Shown here: one piece after another, positions 44,196-57,088 of the stretch
Numbering within the stretch: the first letter of the stretch is position 1
How the letters are laid out: every line of letters starts with the position of its first letter
DNA from: Agapanthus africanus
Lineage: Eukaryota; Streptophyta; Magnoliopsida; Asparagales; Amaryllidaceae
NCBI GenBank assembly: GCA_030015575.1
Contig: CM057347.1
Span: 410,472,248 to 410,536,247 of the forward strand
Direction of reading: 5' to 3'
Length of the DNA stretch: 64,000 nt
Notes under the pieces: model-generated
Databases searched by the model: none
What the model saw: the letters and a program-made list of their open reading frames with translations, nothing else
What the model was told of the DNA's origin: nothing
Program-made: the position numbers and the translations under genes

Positions 44196-46842
44196 TGTCA
44201 TGACCCAAATTTGGATGTGACCGGCACTTAGATTGTATCATATCTAAAGATATGCACACATTCCAAGTAAGCCGAAAACCAAGATCGAAATCCTTTTTGC
44301 GGAATTCTTTATATAGAAATTTAGTTTTAAGTAAAAATCACAGTTTACGTGGTTAAATATTGAACAAGTATAAAGTGCTAAGTTTGGTTGTATCCCTAGT
44401 TGGGATCAACAATATCAACAGTGGAAAATAAAATCTCAGTATATAAGACATCAATACGAATCTCAGACATAAAGAAATAAAACCACAATTTATAGAACTA
44501 AACGATCTCAACTGTCAATAATATACATATCATCTCTCACTCTAAGTCATATACAGGTCTGATGGAGATTTTCTAGATACAACATACAATACCAAAATAG
44601 AAAGTTACTACTACATATGTAACCTACCTATCAAAAGATGTGATAAAGCTGCAAACGTAGATCCGCACCGCAGCTAACCGTCCACTCTACCCCTGCAAAG
44701 AACTGTGGCACAACGGGGGTGAGTTGCCAACTCAGTGAATATAACTAACATATAATGGTTAATAATGTAAATATGACGATCATACTAACAGCATTGTGAA
44801 CAAGTATGACGTATGATTATATGTGGAAATTATGAATCTATACTACGAATCTCATAGTCAAAACTAAAATCTCATCATTTATTCCCAATAAAATTCATTT
44901 CCCCATGTCCATCATCGACACAAAACTTTCATTTCCCACCGGCATCATTTCTCGAATAATCCTGAAATCGACAAAGTTTACTATATATCCGACTGTATTC
45001 CCCACCGACTCAGTCTGGATGAAACTGCAAATCCGTAACCGTATATCCACCGACTCGGTTCGGAATAAAACCAATTCATAAAAACATCTCAAGGTGTATA
45101 TGTCATATCAATCATGAAAATCACTAGATTTATGTAATAGTAATAAAACTCAAAACCATAAATCCTTAATACTGCCATTACCTCTTACATCAACATAGCA
45201 TACTCAGATATTAAACATGATATTAATGATGCAATTTACCAATATTATTGGGGTGTAAGATACGATATGAATCATTTTAACAATAATTTTGCTAAGTGTA
45301 AAGTGACATAATAATATCAATGAGGTGTGTGTAACATATAAGATGTGCACGTGGCATGACTCGTCGATACTTGTGTAGTATTCTAGCAACTAAACAAGTA
45401 TATATGAATGATGAATGCATATGGTCAATTTGGCATAACTAAATAATGCATTGAGTTAAATAAAACTACGGGAGTATCACGTCATCTTTATACAATTCCC
45501 CGGTAGATGTTTAGTCTACTCACCGGAAACGTCGAATCTATTCAGGAATTGCCAATCTCTTCCCTTTCCTCGTTGCCTCCGAAAATCCCGTATTCGAATC
45601 TAATATCACAATTTAATTATATAAGTAAACGGCTACTCCGACATGACGGAAATGAAAAACACCCGTTCCCACGTACTAGTTATATTGTATACGACTATAT
45701 CGAGCTATTAAACACTTACCTTACTGGATTTTAACTCTAACCTGCATCGCTACAGAATTTTAAATCGCGATGCGTTTTAATCGTGTCGTATTTGGTGTTT
45801 TAAGATATCCTTTCCGATATACGCTTCCAGATTCTATCTTTAGTGAAACTAATTTATTTAAACAATACCAAAATGGCCAAAATGATCTACTGAAACCTAC
45901 ACAATTCCCCAAAATACCCTAGCTATCCACAAATCCGGCGACGCCGGATTTCCCTTCTTGGTCGCCGGCCTCTATCCGAGCCCTCTGATTCGTGATCCTA
46001 TAGTTTTCTCTAGGTGTTTCATACATCATTTTAGCACTGTTTTGTTAAGTTAATTTTCTTCCAAACATTAGCTGATTTTAACAGAGCTTATAATTTACTA
46101 AAATACGATATTATGGAACTTTGTTCAAATCAAATCAACTAAGCTATATAACTTAATCTCCTACCGTGTTTAAGAAGTTTTTCCCTCCAAATAGTTGTTG
46201 GAATAACCCCTCCAAGATGCTAAGCCCCTCCTAGCTTGATGGTGAACAAAACCTAGATCACAGCTTCTTTCATCTTCTTCTTCCTCTTGTTCTTTCTTTT
46301 TCTCTTTTAATTTTGTTTTACTTTTCAGAAATTTCAGAACTCTTAATTAACTATGATCTGAACATATCCTATATATGAGAAGAAGGAAGGGTGAGGTGGT
46401 AGAAGGAGGTGTCAAGGGTTGAAGAGTGCTCATTTCATGCAAGGAGGAGGTGTGAGATGAGTGTGTGCATGCAAGCATGAGGTGTTCATGCCTTATCTTC
46501 AAAATTTGCTTTAATTTGAAACTAAATTCTGAACTAAAATGATTTTCCATCCCATTTTCATTTACACCCTTAAAAATTTTCTATTTGCACAATAATCCTA
46601 AACTTCACCTAAAAACCCCTCACAACTTAGTTTATTATAAAACACCAATTTTATTAAAATGAAGCTAAAATTGTCACTAAAACCCTTATAACTTATTTAC
46701 GTTGCATGCTAAAATTTTAATTTAAATTGTTTTACATAGAACTTATGAAAATTGACTTATTTGTTTTTAACAACATTGTGATTTATCAAATTATTACTAA
46801 ATTAATTAAATTTATTTATTTCTAAATTTTCAAAATGCTACA
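44196..46842 (-). repeat. 3' LTR of the Tekay element
   Basis: On the plus strand it starts TGTCATGACCC and ends AAAATGCTACA; on the minus strand it starts TGTAGCATTTTG. A TATA-like CATATATAGG is at about 46368-46377 (minus). Frames inside it are mirrored at the same offsets in the other LTR and are not genes. Confidence 0.92.
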
Positions 46843-46858
46843 ATATTCCCCCCTTAAG
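46843..46858 (-). other. Polypurine tract of the Tekay element
   Basis: Minus-strand TTAAGGGGGGAATAT directly abuts the 3' LTR start, as expected for the plus-strand primer. Confidence 0.75.
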
Positions 46859-46879
46859 AAAATTCGGTCCCCGAATTTA

Positions 46880-47317
46880 AAATAATTAACTAGACATACT
46901 TTCGAAAAGATATGGAAATTTCTTCCGCATCGCATCCTCGGTCTCCCAAGTAATCTCCTCGCGATTATTTCCCTGCTAAAGAACCTTCACAGACGGAAGT
47001 ACCCTTGATCGTAGTTTCTTTGCCTGCCTGTCAAGAATAGCGACTGGCTGCACTGTGTAGGATAAATCCGGCTCAAGCTGTAAGGTCTGAAGCTGGATCG
47101 CGTGAGATGGATCATGAAGGCACCTCCGAAGCATCGAAACGTGGAACACCGGATGCACGTCGGGAAAACTCGGTGGAAGTGCTAAGCGATAAGCTACAGC
47201 ACCCACTCTCTCCAAAATCTTGTAAGGTCCGACATACCGGGGGCTGAGCTTCCCCTTCTTCCCGAAACGCATCACGCCTTTCATTGGAGATACCCGAAGG
47301 AACACATGATCTCCCAC
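46880..47317 (-). pseudogene. GPY/F and chromodomain-like end of the Tekay integrase (broken)
   Basis: The segment carries GKLSPRYVGPYKILERVGAV (the GPY/F module) and PDVHPVFHVSMLRR, the usual end of chromovirus integrase. It is followed by ILDRQAKKLRSRVLPSVKVL and a WET-type segment near 46930 that match the start and middle of a type II chromodomain, the module thought to guide insertion to particular chromatin. Confidence 0.7.
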
Positions 47318-47338
47318 TCCAAACTCGAGTCTACGACG

Positions 47339-48130
47339 TCATCGATCTGCATACGATTTCTGTCTGCATTGGGCCGCCTTCATTCTATCCCGTATCAATT
47401 GAATCTTCTCTGTAGTCTCCTGTACTATCTGCGGTCCCAAGATGCAACTCTCGCTCAGTTCCGTCCAGCAAACGGGTGATCGACATTTCCTCCCATACAA
47501 AGCTTCAAAGGGTGTCATCTGGATCGTCTCCTGAAAACTGTTGTTGTACGAGAATTCTATCAAAGGTAGGTGACGATCCCAACTACCACCAAAATCAAGG
47601 CTACAAGCCCGAAGCATATCCTCTAGTGTCTGAATAGTCCGCTCCGACTGACCATCTGTCTGTGGGTGGAAAGCTGTACTAAAACTCAACCGTGTACCCA
47701 ATGCTTCTTGAAGTTTCTGCCATAGCCTACTAGTAAACTGGGTACCCCTGTCTGAAACTATGCACGTCGGAACTCCATGCAGACGTACAATCCCATCGAT
47801 ATAAATCTGAGCATACTTTGCAAAACCATACGTCGTCTTCACTGGGAGAAAATGAGCTGCCTTTATCAATCTATCAACAATCACCCAAACGGAATCGTAC
47901 CCTCTGCTAGTCCTGGGTAGGCCCACTATGAAATCCATGGAAATCTATTCCCATTTCCATTCTGGAATGGGTAAGGGCTGCAACTCTCCGGCTGGCCTCT
48001 GGTGTTCTGCTTTGACTTGCTGACAAGTCAAGCATCTCGAAACATATTCCGCAACATCTTTCTTCATTCCTTCCCACTAGTAAACATCCTTCAGATCATG
48101 ATACATCTTGGTGGAACCAGGATGAATACT
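47339..48130 (-). pseudogene. Integrase core of the Tekay element (broken)
   Basis: The zinc-binding part is near 47990-48110 ([15 protein letters not shown], then a Cys pair). The catalytic core contains MDFIVGLPRT at its start, the VSDRGTQFTS aspartate block near 47760, and the FHPQTDGQSERT glutamate block near 47650; the acidic triad positions are visible. It joins the element DNA to the host chromosome. Confidence 0.85.
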
Positions 48131-49000
48131 GTATGCTGATCTATGGGCTTCCTCTAAAATCTCACGCCTCAATCCGTCAGAATCTGGCACACAGAGACGA
48201 GTCCTAAAACGTAATACTCCATGATCATCAATCACAAACTCCGTCTCCCTGCCCTGCCTAACCTGATCCACGATCTCCATCATACTAGTATCTGCGGGCT
48301 GTGCCTCTCGAATGCGATCTAATAACTGAGGTCGGGTGCGAACATGTGCTAGCTGTCCTCCTGTCGATGTGAACTCAAACTGTATACGACTATCACACAA
48401 GATCTTCCAGTCTGTAGAATACTGGCTCTGCAAGATGCGCAAATGAGATAAGCTACCTCCAGGTCTTCGACTCAAAGCATCTGCTACAACATTCGCCTTG
48501 CCTGGATGATACAAGATCTCATAATCGTAATCCTTCACCAGTTCCATCCATCTACGCTGCCTTAGGTTCAAATCCTTCTGCTGAAAAATATACTTTAAAC
48601 TCTTATGATCTGTGAAGATTTAACATGACTCTCCATACAAGTAATGTCTCCAAATCTTCAATGCGAATACCACAGCAGCCATCTCTAGATCATGAGTGGG
48701 GTAGTTTTGTTCGTGCCTCTTCAACTGTCGAGAAGCATAAGCTACTACTCTGCCGTGCTGCATCAACACACAGCCTAAACCCACTCTAGAAGCATCACAA
48801 TACACAACAAAGCCACCTGACCCTGAAGGTAAAGATAAGACAGGTGCAGTAGTCAAGCACGTCTTCAACTGCAGGAAACTCTGCTCACATGCATCTGTCC
48901 ACTGAAATGGAACTTCCTTCCTAGTCAATCCAGTCAAAGGTGCAGCTATCGGTGAAAATTCCTGCACGAAGCGTCGGTAATAACCTACCAGACCTAAGAA
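48131..49000 (-). pseudogene. RNase H region of the Tekay element (broken)
   Basis: Begins after the thumb with [20 protein letters not shown], continues through [20 protein letters not shown] and HYLYGE, then [20 protein letters not shown] and VVADALSRR near 48475. This is the standard single RNase H of chromoviruses; there is no second RNase H as in the Tat elements of the window. Confidence 0.85.
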
Positions 49001-49740
49001 ACTCCGAACCTCTGTAACTGACACAGGTCTGGGCCAGTGCTGTACCGCTTCAATCTTCTTTGGGTCCACACATATACCCTCCCTCGTAACTATGTGACCC
49101 AAGAACTCCACACCATCGAGCCAAAAAGCACACTTAGAGAATTTTGCAAACAGCCGATGCTCCTTTAAGGTCTGTAACGTAATACGCAAATGCTGCTCGT
49201 GCTCCGTCCGACTCCGAGAATAAACAAGAATGTCATCTATGAACACTATAATAAACCGATCAATGAAGGGCCTAAAGATATGGTTCATCATATCCATAAA
49301 AGCCGCTGGAGCGTTGGTGAGTCCGAATGACATCACCAGAAATTCATAGTGCCCATATCTCGTACGAAACGCCGTCTTCGGAATATCGTCCTTCCGAACC
49401 CTCAACTGGTGATACCCTGACCGTAAATCGATTTTTGAGAAGTAACCATCTCCCTGCAACTGATCGAATAAGTCATCTATATGTGGTAGTGGATACCTGT
49501 TTCGCACAGTGACGCGATTCAGCTGTCGGTAGTCGATGCACAGTCTCATACTACCGTCCTTCTTCTTTACAAATAAGACAAGAGCTCCCCACGGTGATAC
49601 ACTGGGACGAACAAACCCTCTATCTAACAATCCTTGCAACTGAGCTTTGAGTTCTTTCAACTCCGTCGGTGCCATTCGATAGGGTGGTATAGAAATAGGC
49701 TCTGCACCCGGAATCAAGTCAATGCAAAATTCAACGTCAC
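49001..49740 (-). pseudogene. Reverse transcriptase of the Tekay element
   Basis: Shows [56 protein letters not shown], the [13 protein letters not shown] block and the active-site [11 protein letters not shown] near 49210-49245. The order and wording are those of plant Ty3 chromoviruses. This domain is read in one uninterrupted frame together with the protease (48620-50359), although the element as a whole is broken. Confidence 0.9.
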
Positions 49741-49849
49741 GATCGGGTGGCAATCCTGGTAACTCAGTAGGAAACACTTCAGGAAATTCTCCTGCTATCG
49801 TAACCTGGTCCAATAGAATCTCAGCGACCCCTAAGTCCTGAACGAATGC

Positions 49850-50359
49850 CAAGAACCCATGACAACCCTTCTTCAAGAGTCGCCCCGCACAAAGAGCAGA
49901 AATCATGTTGGCTGGAGTTATTTTACAATCCCCTTGCACAACAAACACCGGTTCACCTGGAAAACAAAATCTAACCGCCTTTCCCCGACAATCTACATAG
50001 GCATGACAGGCGGCCAACCAATCCATACCAAGGAGTATATCAAAATCTAGCATATCCAGGAGAATCAGATCAACTAGCGAATCTCTATCCCCAATATGCA
50101 CAGAACATGACCTGAATACGTGCCGAGCTATAAAAGAATCTCCCACCGGGGTAATCACTACTAATGGTAACTCTAACAATGGCGACTCTTTCCCCAAAGA
50201 AAGTACAAATCGTGAAGATACATAAGAATGTGTAGAACCGGGATCAAATAAAACATGTGCCTCTAACGAGCATACTGTAAGAGTAACTGTCACGACTGCA
50301 TTTGAGGCCTGGGCATCCTGTGGAGTCAGCGCAAATATCCGTGCCTGGCCCCTGCCCAC
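49850..50359 (-). pseudogene. Aspartic protease of the Tekay element
   Basis: Residues [16 protein letters not shown] (about 50205-50255) form the active-site region; the usual chromovirus form is D[ST]G, and the DPGSTHS form is common in the Tekay clade. [15 protein letters not shown] near 50000 is the second protease landmark. It processes the gag-pol precursor. Confidence 0.8.
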
Positions 50360-50365
50360 ATCCTG

Positions 50366-51553
50366 TCATCCCCTACCTCGATCTCCTTGACCTCTCTGAG
50401 AACGTCCTGCAAAGCCTCGACCTCGTGGTGCAACTGCCTGGCGTGTAGCGCCAACTGGGGGAGGAAGTAAAGCCATCGGCGTAGAAGGTGGAAGGTGTAA
50501 AGCAGCCTGTGGAGTAACAGTCCCACTATAACGTGTACACCCTCTAGCCGTATGCCCTGGACGCCCGCAATTATAACATGTAAGTGGGGTCCCCTGATCC
50601 TCGGGGTATGAACTGAACATCTAGCCCTGAGTCCAACCTCGCCCGAAACTGCGGCCTGGAGTATATCTTCCTCTACCTCCACCAAACTGTCTAGCCAGTG
50701 GCCCGGCCGGCCTACTTTTCTTTGGCTTCGGAACAACTACCGCCTCTCTCAACCGCTCCTCTACTCGTATTGCTGCATCCATGGCCTGCGCATACGTATC
50801 AAAATGCTGGGAGCCTATCGCCAGATATAACTGCGTATCCAGACTCCTTAGGCACCTCTTCACCCGAAACTCCTCCGTAGGTACTAAATATGGAGCATAG
50901 TGTGACAACTGGGTGAATCGTAAATCATAATCTGCCACCGACATACTTACCGATTTCCGCAATGCTTCAAAACTGCTAGCTCTAGCGCCCCTCACACTCA
51001 GGGGAAGAAATCTGGCAAGAATGACCGTGGAAAACTCGGTCCACGACATCGGAGGAAGACTCATGGCTCGCCCTCTCTCCATCGACTCACACCCTTCCTA
51101 TGCAAGTCCCTCCAAATGAAAGCTAGTTAGCTCAACTGACCTCGCATCAGAACATCGCAATGATCTGCCAATCCTCGCCATCCTATCAAGAAAGGACTGA
51201 GGATCTTCCGCTACATCGATCCCCGTAAATACCGGAGGTCTCAATCTCATAAACTCTGCAAGTGATACCTCCATCACTCTCGTATCTACAAGTGCTACCG
51301 TCTGCGTAGGCTGCACTTCGGACTCTGCTACGGTCGGTGCCGGATCCTGTCTCAGTACTCGAGTGGCCTCAGCTAACTGTCCCACCACTCGATGTAATCC
51401 TAACATGCCCTCCTCAATCCTAGTCATGCGATCTGGAGGAGGAGGATCAACATGCTCATGCACCGCCGGAACGTACGGTGTACCAGTCGTCGTCACAGGC
51501 GGACTCGCCCTAGCTGCATCTCTGGCTGCGGCTCGCCTAGCCCGCGTAGCCAT
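50366..51553 (-). pseudogene. Gag of the Tekay element (broken)
   Basis: The likely start is the ATG at 51551-51553 (MATRARRAAARDAARASPP), chosen because the typical Arg/Ala-rich chromovirus gag start follows. The gag core includes PPVFTGIDVAEDPQSFLDRM and FLPLSVRGARASSFEAL, then DYDLRFTQLSHYAP. The CCHC knuckle CYNCGRPGHTARGC is at about 50537-50578. Role: capsid formation and RNA packaging. The frame upstream of this start lies in leader sequence. Confidence 0.8.
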
Positions 51554-51807
51554 AGCAACTGGAATAAGAAACGAGAGTTGATAAGGCGTAGGAATATGAA
51601 CAATTAATAACGGAGAATCAACGGAAGAATAGATCAAGATATACATCCTAAGGTTAGTTAGGCAGAATACGATAACGTAAATATGCCGCGGAACATACGT
51701 ACGGTACTGCATTCATCCTAATTCATCCACTCCATCAAACCAAAGGTCATCCTAACTCACAGACTCACGTCAACCAATTTTAATTCCCTACTCAATTCTG
51801 TAAGGTT

Positions 51808-51831
51808 ATTCCTAAGCTCTGATATCAACTT
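51808..51831 (-). other. Primer binding site of the Tekay element (initiator Met tRNA type)
   Basis: On the minus strand the 5' LTR end (GTCGTGACA) is followed by AAGTTGATATCAGAGCTTAGG, close to the TGGTATCAGAGC used by many plant elements primed by initiator methionine tRNA. Confidence 0.75.
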
Positions 51832-54475
51832 TGTCACGACCCAAATTTGGATGTGACCGGCACTCAGATTGTATCATATATAAAGATATGCACACATTCT
51901 AAGTAAGCCAAAAACCAAGATCAAAATCCTTTTTGCGGAATTCTTTATATAGAAATTTAGTTTTAAGTAAAATTCACAGTTTACATGGTTAAATATTGAA
52001 CAAGTATAAAGTGCTATGTTTGGTTGTATCCCTAGTTGGGATCAACAATATCAACAGCGGAAAATAAAATCTCAGTATATAAGACATCAATACGAATCTC
52101 AGACATAAAGAAATGAAACCACAATTTATAGAACTAAACGATCTCAACTGTCAATAATATACATATCATCTCTCACTCTAAGTCATATACAGGTTTGATG
52201 GAGATTTTCTAGATACAACATACAATACCAAAATAGAAGGTTACTACATATGTAACCTACCTATCAAAAGATGTGATAAAGCTGCAAACATAGATCCGCA
52301 CCACAGCTAACCGTCCACTTTACCCCTGCAAGGAACTGTGGCACAACGGGGGTGAGTTGCCAACTCAGTGAATATAACTAACATATAACGGTTAATAATG
52401 TAAATATGACGATCATACTAACAGCATTGTGAACAAGTATGACCTATGATTATATGTGGAAATCATGAATTTATACTACGAATCTCATAGTCAAAACTGA
52501 AAACTCATCATTTATTCCCAATAAAATTCATTTCCCCGTGTCCATCATCGACACAAAACTTCCAATTCCCACAGGCATCATTCCTCGAATAATCCTGAAA
52601 TCGACAAAGTTTACTATATATCCGACTGTATTCCCCACCGACTTAGTCTGGATGAAACTGCAAATCCGTAACCGTATATCCACCGACTCGGTTCGGAATA
52701 AAACCAATTCATAAAAACATCTCAAGGTGTATATGTCACGTCAATCATGAAAATCACTAGATTTATGTAATAGTAATAAAACTCAAAACCATAAATCCTT
52801 AATACTGCCATTACCTCTTACATCAACATAGCATACTCAGATATTAAACATGATATTAATGATGCAATTTACCAATATTATTGGGGTGTAAGATACGATA
52901 TGAATCATTTTAACAATAATTTTGCTAAGTGTAAAGTGACATAATAATATCGACGAGGTGTGTGTAACATATAAGATGTGCACGTGGCATGACTCGTCGA
53001 TACTTGTGTAGTATTCTAGCAACTAAACAAGTATATATGAATGATGAATGCATATGGTCAATTTGGCATAACTAAATAATGCATTGAGTTAAATAAAACT
53101 ACGGGCGTATCACGTCATCTTTATACAATTCTCCGGTAGATGTTTAGTCTACTCACCGGAAACGTCGAATCTATTCAGGAATTGCCAATCCCTTCCCTTT
53201 CCTCGCTGCCTCCGAAAATCCCGTATTCGAATCTAATATCACAATTTAATTATATAAGTAAACGGCTACTCCGATATGACGGAAATGAAAAACACCCGTT
53301 CCCACGTACTAGTTATATTGTATATGACTATATCGAGCTATTAAACACTTACCTTACTGGATTTTAACCCTAACCTGCATCGCTACAGAATTTTAAATCG
53401 CGATGCGTTTTAATCGTGTCGTATTTGGTGTTTTAAGATATCCTTTCCGATATACGCTTCCAGATTCTATCTTTAGTGAAACTAATTTATTTAAACAATA
53501 CCAAAATGGCCAAAATGATCTACTGAAACCTACACAATTCCCCAAAATATCCTAGCTATCCACAAATCCGGCAACGCCGGATTTCCCTTCTTGGTCGCCG
53601 GCCCCTATCCGAGCCCTCTGATTCGTGATCCTATAGTTTTCTCTAGGTGTTTCATATATTATTTTAGCACTGTTTTGTTAAGTTAGTTTTCTTCCAAACA
53701 TTAGCAGATTTTAACAGAGCTTATAATTTACTAAAATACGATATTATGGAACTTTGTTCAATTCAAATCAACTAAACTACATAACTTAATCTCCTACTGT
53801 GTTTAAGAAGTTTTACCCTCCAAATAGTTGTTGGAATAACCCCTCCAAGATGCTAAGCCCCTCCTAGCTTGATGGTGAACAAAACCTAGAACATAGCTTC
53901 TTTCATCTTCTTCTTCCTCTTGTTCTTTCTTTTTCTCTTTTAATTTTGTTTTACTTTTCAGAAATTTCAGAACTCTTAATTAACTATGATCTGAACATAT
54001 CCTATATATGAGAAGAAGGAAGGGTGAGGTGGTAGAAGGAGGTGTCAAGGGTTGAAGAGTGCTCATTTCATGCAAGGAGGAGGTATGAGATGAGTGTGTG
54101 CATGCAAGCATGAGTTGTTCATGCCTTATCTTCAAAATTTGCTTTAATTTGAAACTAAATTCTGAATTAAAATGATTTTCCATCCCATTTTCATTTACAT
54201 CCTTAAAAATTTTCTATTTGCACAATAATCCTAAACTTCACCTAAAAACCCCTCACAACTTAGTTTATTATAAAACACCAATTTTATTAAAATGAAGCTA
54301 AAATTGTCACTAAAACCCTTATAACTTATTTATGTTGCATACTAAAATTTTAATTTAAATTGTTTTACATAGAACTTATGAAAATTGACTTATTTGTTTT
54401 TAACAACTTTGTGATTTATCAAATTATTATTAAATTAATTAAATTTATTTATTTCTAAATTTTCAAAATGCTACA
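51832..54475 (-). repeat. 5' LTR of the Tekay element
   Basis: 2,644 bases, near-identical to the copy at 44196-46842. Starts TGTCACGACCC and ends AATGCTACA on the plus strand. A minus-strand TATA-like box is near 54001-54010. Small frames here repeat those of the other LTR. Confidence 0.92.
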
Positions 54476-54480
54476 CCCCT

Positions 54481-54666
54481 TCATCAAAGTGAATGGGCCA
54501 CCCGGCTCTTCACGGAATCCGGTAACTTAAGCACCCCACCTTGGGTCAACTTGTACCTCCTACGAGTGCGGCGAATAGCCTGCAAATTAAAGAATATGGC
54601 CCCCTCTTTCTCAATGCCATGAGATGCGGACCCGTTGCCCTCTAGAACCCGGCTATCCGTGCACTC
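54481..54666. other. Remnant of background sequence between the Tekay element and Tat element B
   Basis: 186 bases that continue the sequence left of 44191; no gene. It contains CCTACGAGTGCGGC, also present at 44145. Confidence 0.5.
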
Positions 54667-55231
54667 TATTTCTCCCAATCAGAGCAAAGCTCTGTTTGAA
54701 TTTCAAAATTCAAAAGGTGAAGCAACGCTTCAGATCCCTTGCGCTGCGCGCAGAGCGCCACGTGTCAAAAGCAGACACGCCAGCGCAAGGGGCGCTGCGC
54801 CCAAGGCAGCGCACCCCAATCAGAGCAAGGCTCTGTTTTAAAATTCAAATTTTAAAAATAAAGGAAGCAACGCTTCAGATAACTTGCGCTCTGCGCTGCG
54901 CGACATGTGTCAGCGCAGTTGCGCTGCGCTCTGCGCTGCGCGACACGTGTCAGCGCAGGTACGCTAGCGCAGTTGCGCTACGCTCTGCGCTGCGCGACAC
55001 GTGTCAAGCGCAGGTGCGCTTGCGCCAACTGCGCCAGCACTAAAATTTAAATAATAAAGTGTTTAATTAATCAGAATTAAAAATTATAGAAAGATCTTTC
55101 CAATCTTATTAAAATAAGAAAATTGTCTTCTGTAAAACAGAGGCCTTAGGATAAAAAATCCAACGGTGGGGAAATATCCCCAGATCAATCAGAGAAAGAT
55201 CTCTGTAACTAACCTAACAAACTAATTGGCC

Positions 55232-55241
55232 CTATATAAAA
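55232..55241 (+). promoter_or_regulatory. TATA box of the LTR of element B
   Basis: CTATATAAAA at the place of the TATA box of element A, again followed by a TAGACTCCAAGTCTCAGA segment, so promoter core and start region are conserved between A and B although the upstream repeats are not. Confidence 0.65.
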
Positions 55242-56341
55242 GCCCCTAGACTCCAAGTCTCAGATACAGAGAAAGAGAAAAAGGGGAGAACTCTGAAAAA
55301 ATTTGAAAGGCAAGCCTTTGAAGAAAGAAGATCATCTTCTTCAAGGTAAAGAATTTGATTCTCGAAAAAACAGAGATAAAATACCTCACAAAAAAGAAGA
55401 ATTTCTTCTAAAAAGATAAAAGATCTAAGAACAAGATCATGATCTTTATAAAAAAGAAAAAAAAGATCAAAAAAAGATCCAGTCACAAAAATTAAAGAAG
55501 TAATTTACTTCATCCCTAGATCTTTTGATCTATATAAAGGCACAGCCTTTTGATGAACCATTGGTTCTTGAAATCTTGAGGTAGAACCTCTTTAGAACAA
55601 GAAAAACTTGTTTCTTTGATCTGAATTGGATCAAGATGCGCTCTGCGCTATTGGACAGTGCCTTGCACTCTTGATTTGCGCTGTTACGCTCCTTGGACTG
55701 GCGCAAGTCACCAGAGAGCGCTACATGTCAATCTGCGCCTTGCGCTCCTAAAAACAGAGCACTGCGCTCTTGAATTGGCGCACTGCACCAGAGCGCGCCA
55801 CGTGTCAGCAGCGCACTAGCGCAACACACTGGCGCAGCGCATTGCGCTAACAGACTTGCGCTCAGCAGAGCGTGACACGTGTCACCTCCACGTGCACTGG
55901 CGCTTTGCGCTCTTTAATTGGCGCAAAGCGCCTGACAGGCCACGTGGCACATTGTCAGACCACTAAATGCTGTGCATTATTTAAAAAGGGGCAGAGCCCA
56001 ATTGAGAAGCCTAACAGGCCAAATACAAATGCCAAGCATTTAAATAAAAAGCCCAATGCTATGCATTGTTTAAAATGGGCAGAGCCCAAACAAAGGCCTA
56101 ACAGGCCAAATATAAATAAAATGTTGAACATTTTCAAATGGACTTAGCCCAATTCTGGCTATAAGTCCTCAATTTAAATTGAACTGAGCACAACTGCTCT
56201 CCCAAATCAATTTACACCCGGTTCAAGGGTACATCTCTGAACTCCTCTGATATTTGTCGTTGTAATCTTTCAACGTCGTCAGAGAGGTGACGGGTCCCCA
56301 AAACCATACATTGCTACGGACTGTGGGGTCCTTAAACTCAT

Positions 56342-56485
56342 GGACCGAAATGTCCTTAAACTAATATTCGTCCCCAAAATGGGAATGTTGGACCGAAATG
56401 TCCTTAAACTAATATTCGTCCCCAAAATGGGAATGTTGGACCGAAATGTCCTTAAACTAATATTCGTCCTCAAAATGGGAATGTC
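56342..56485 (+). repeat. 48-bp tandem array, three units, near the end of LTR B
   Basis: Units start at 56342, 56390 and 56438 (GGACCGAAATGTCCTTAAAC) and are nearly identical, so the amplification is recent. The unit length is divisible by three, which explains the open frames on both strands. Confidence 0.88.
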
Positions 56486-57088
56486 GGACCACCATGTCCC
56501 TAAACTGGAGATCGACCGAAATGTCTCTAAACTAAACAATAGAGTCTAAATGCTCTCTTGGCGGATCTAAACGATCCCGTTAAGTCGATCTTAGTCTGAA
56601 ATTAGACTAACGTGTCCTTAACAAACGTTTAAGTTGATCTTAGCCTCAAACAAGGCTAACGTATCCTTAAACCAAAACCCTAAACCCAAATCTAAGAAAA
56701 TACGGATTTGGACTAATCCACGTCCTACGGGCGACAACACAAATTAGTCTCCGTATACAATCCACGGGCAACCACAAACAAAACAAACACCGACGACACG
56801 AAGTGACCATCTGGAGAAGGAGAAAGTTGTTACCGCGATGCGGTAGCGTAATTAACTACAGGGGCTTGTGCCTGTAGGGAAGAGCGTCCCCACAATCAAA
56901 AACCCCTTGAACGAGGGGGAATCTGACGAAGTCTGCTACATCGGCCGCATCCGTTTAAACCTTCGATACATGGTGCCATAAATCAACTTGGCATCTTCGG
57001 AGAGGTGGACGGATAGCACCAATTAGCATCTGCCCCGAATCTCAGGCAAGACGTCCGTCTTGCGCATCTTTTGAAGGGGAACAGATTC

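Larger units (their letters stand above)
44196..54475 (-). mobile_element. Tekay-type chromovirus (Ty3/Gypsy), full length
   Basis: Two LTRs of about 2.65 kb bound a gag-pol on the minus strand, flanked by the duplication CCCCT (44191-44195 and 54476-54480). Order on the minus strand: 5' LTR (51832-54475), primer site, gag with CCHC knuckle, protease, reverse transcriptase, RNase H, integrase, GPY/F and chromodomain-like end, polypurine tract, 3' LTR (44196-46842). Long LTRs, the [10 protein letters not shown] protease motif and the carboxy-terminal segment indicate the Tekay/Del clade. The LTRs differ by about 2-4 percent by eye, suggesting roughly a million years. The coding region has a handful of breaks. 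Confidence 0.92.
54667..57083 (+). repeat. 5' LTR of Tat element B
   Basis: Starts TATTTCTCCCAATCAGAGC (aligned with TGTTTCCCCCAATCAGAGC of element A) and ends GGGGAACA before the primer site. The U3 repeats differ from A: units with CTCTGCGCTGCGCGACACGTGTCAG at 54885-55030. TATA box at 55232-55241, GCGC block at 55640-55950. Confidence 0.8.

Noticed and set aside
44895-46550. Small frames repeated at 52528-54183
   Set aside because: Identical offsets in the two LTRs of the Tekay element; LTR sequence, not genes.
54624-55043. 139-residue Ala/Arg/Cys-rich frame
   Set aside because: Lies over the GCGC-rich U3 repeat of element B; no domain, frame length explained by high GC.
8866-57083. A single giant element from the first to the third Tat LTR
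   Set aside because: The GTATG duplication closes element A at 42624, and the third LTR differs clearly in its U3 repeats, so it belongs to a separate element.
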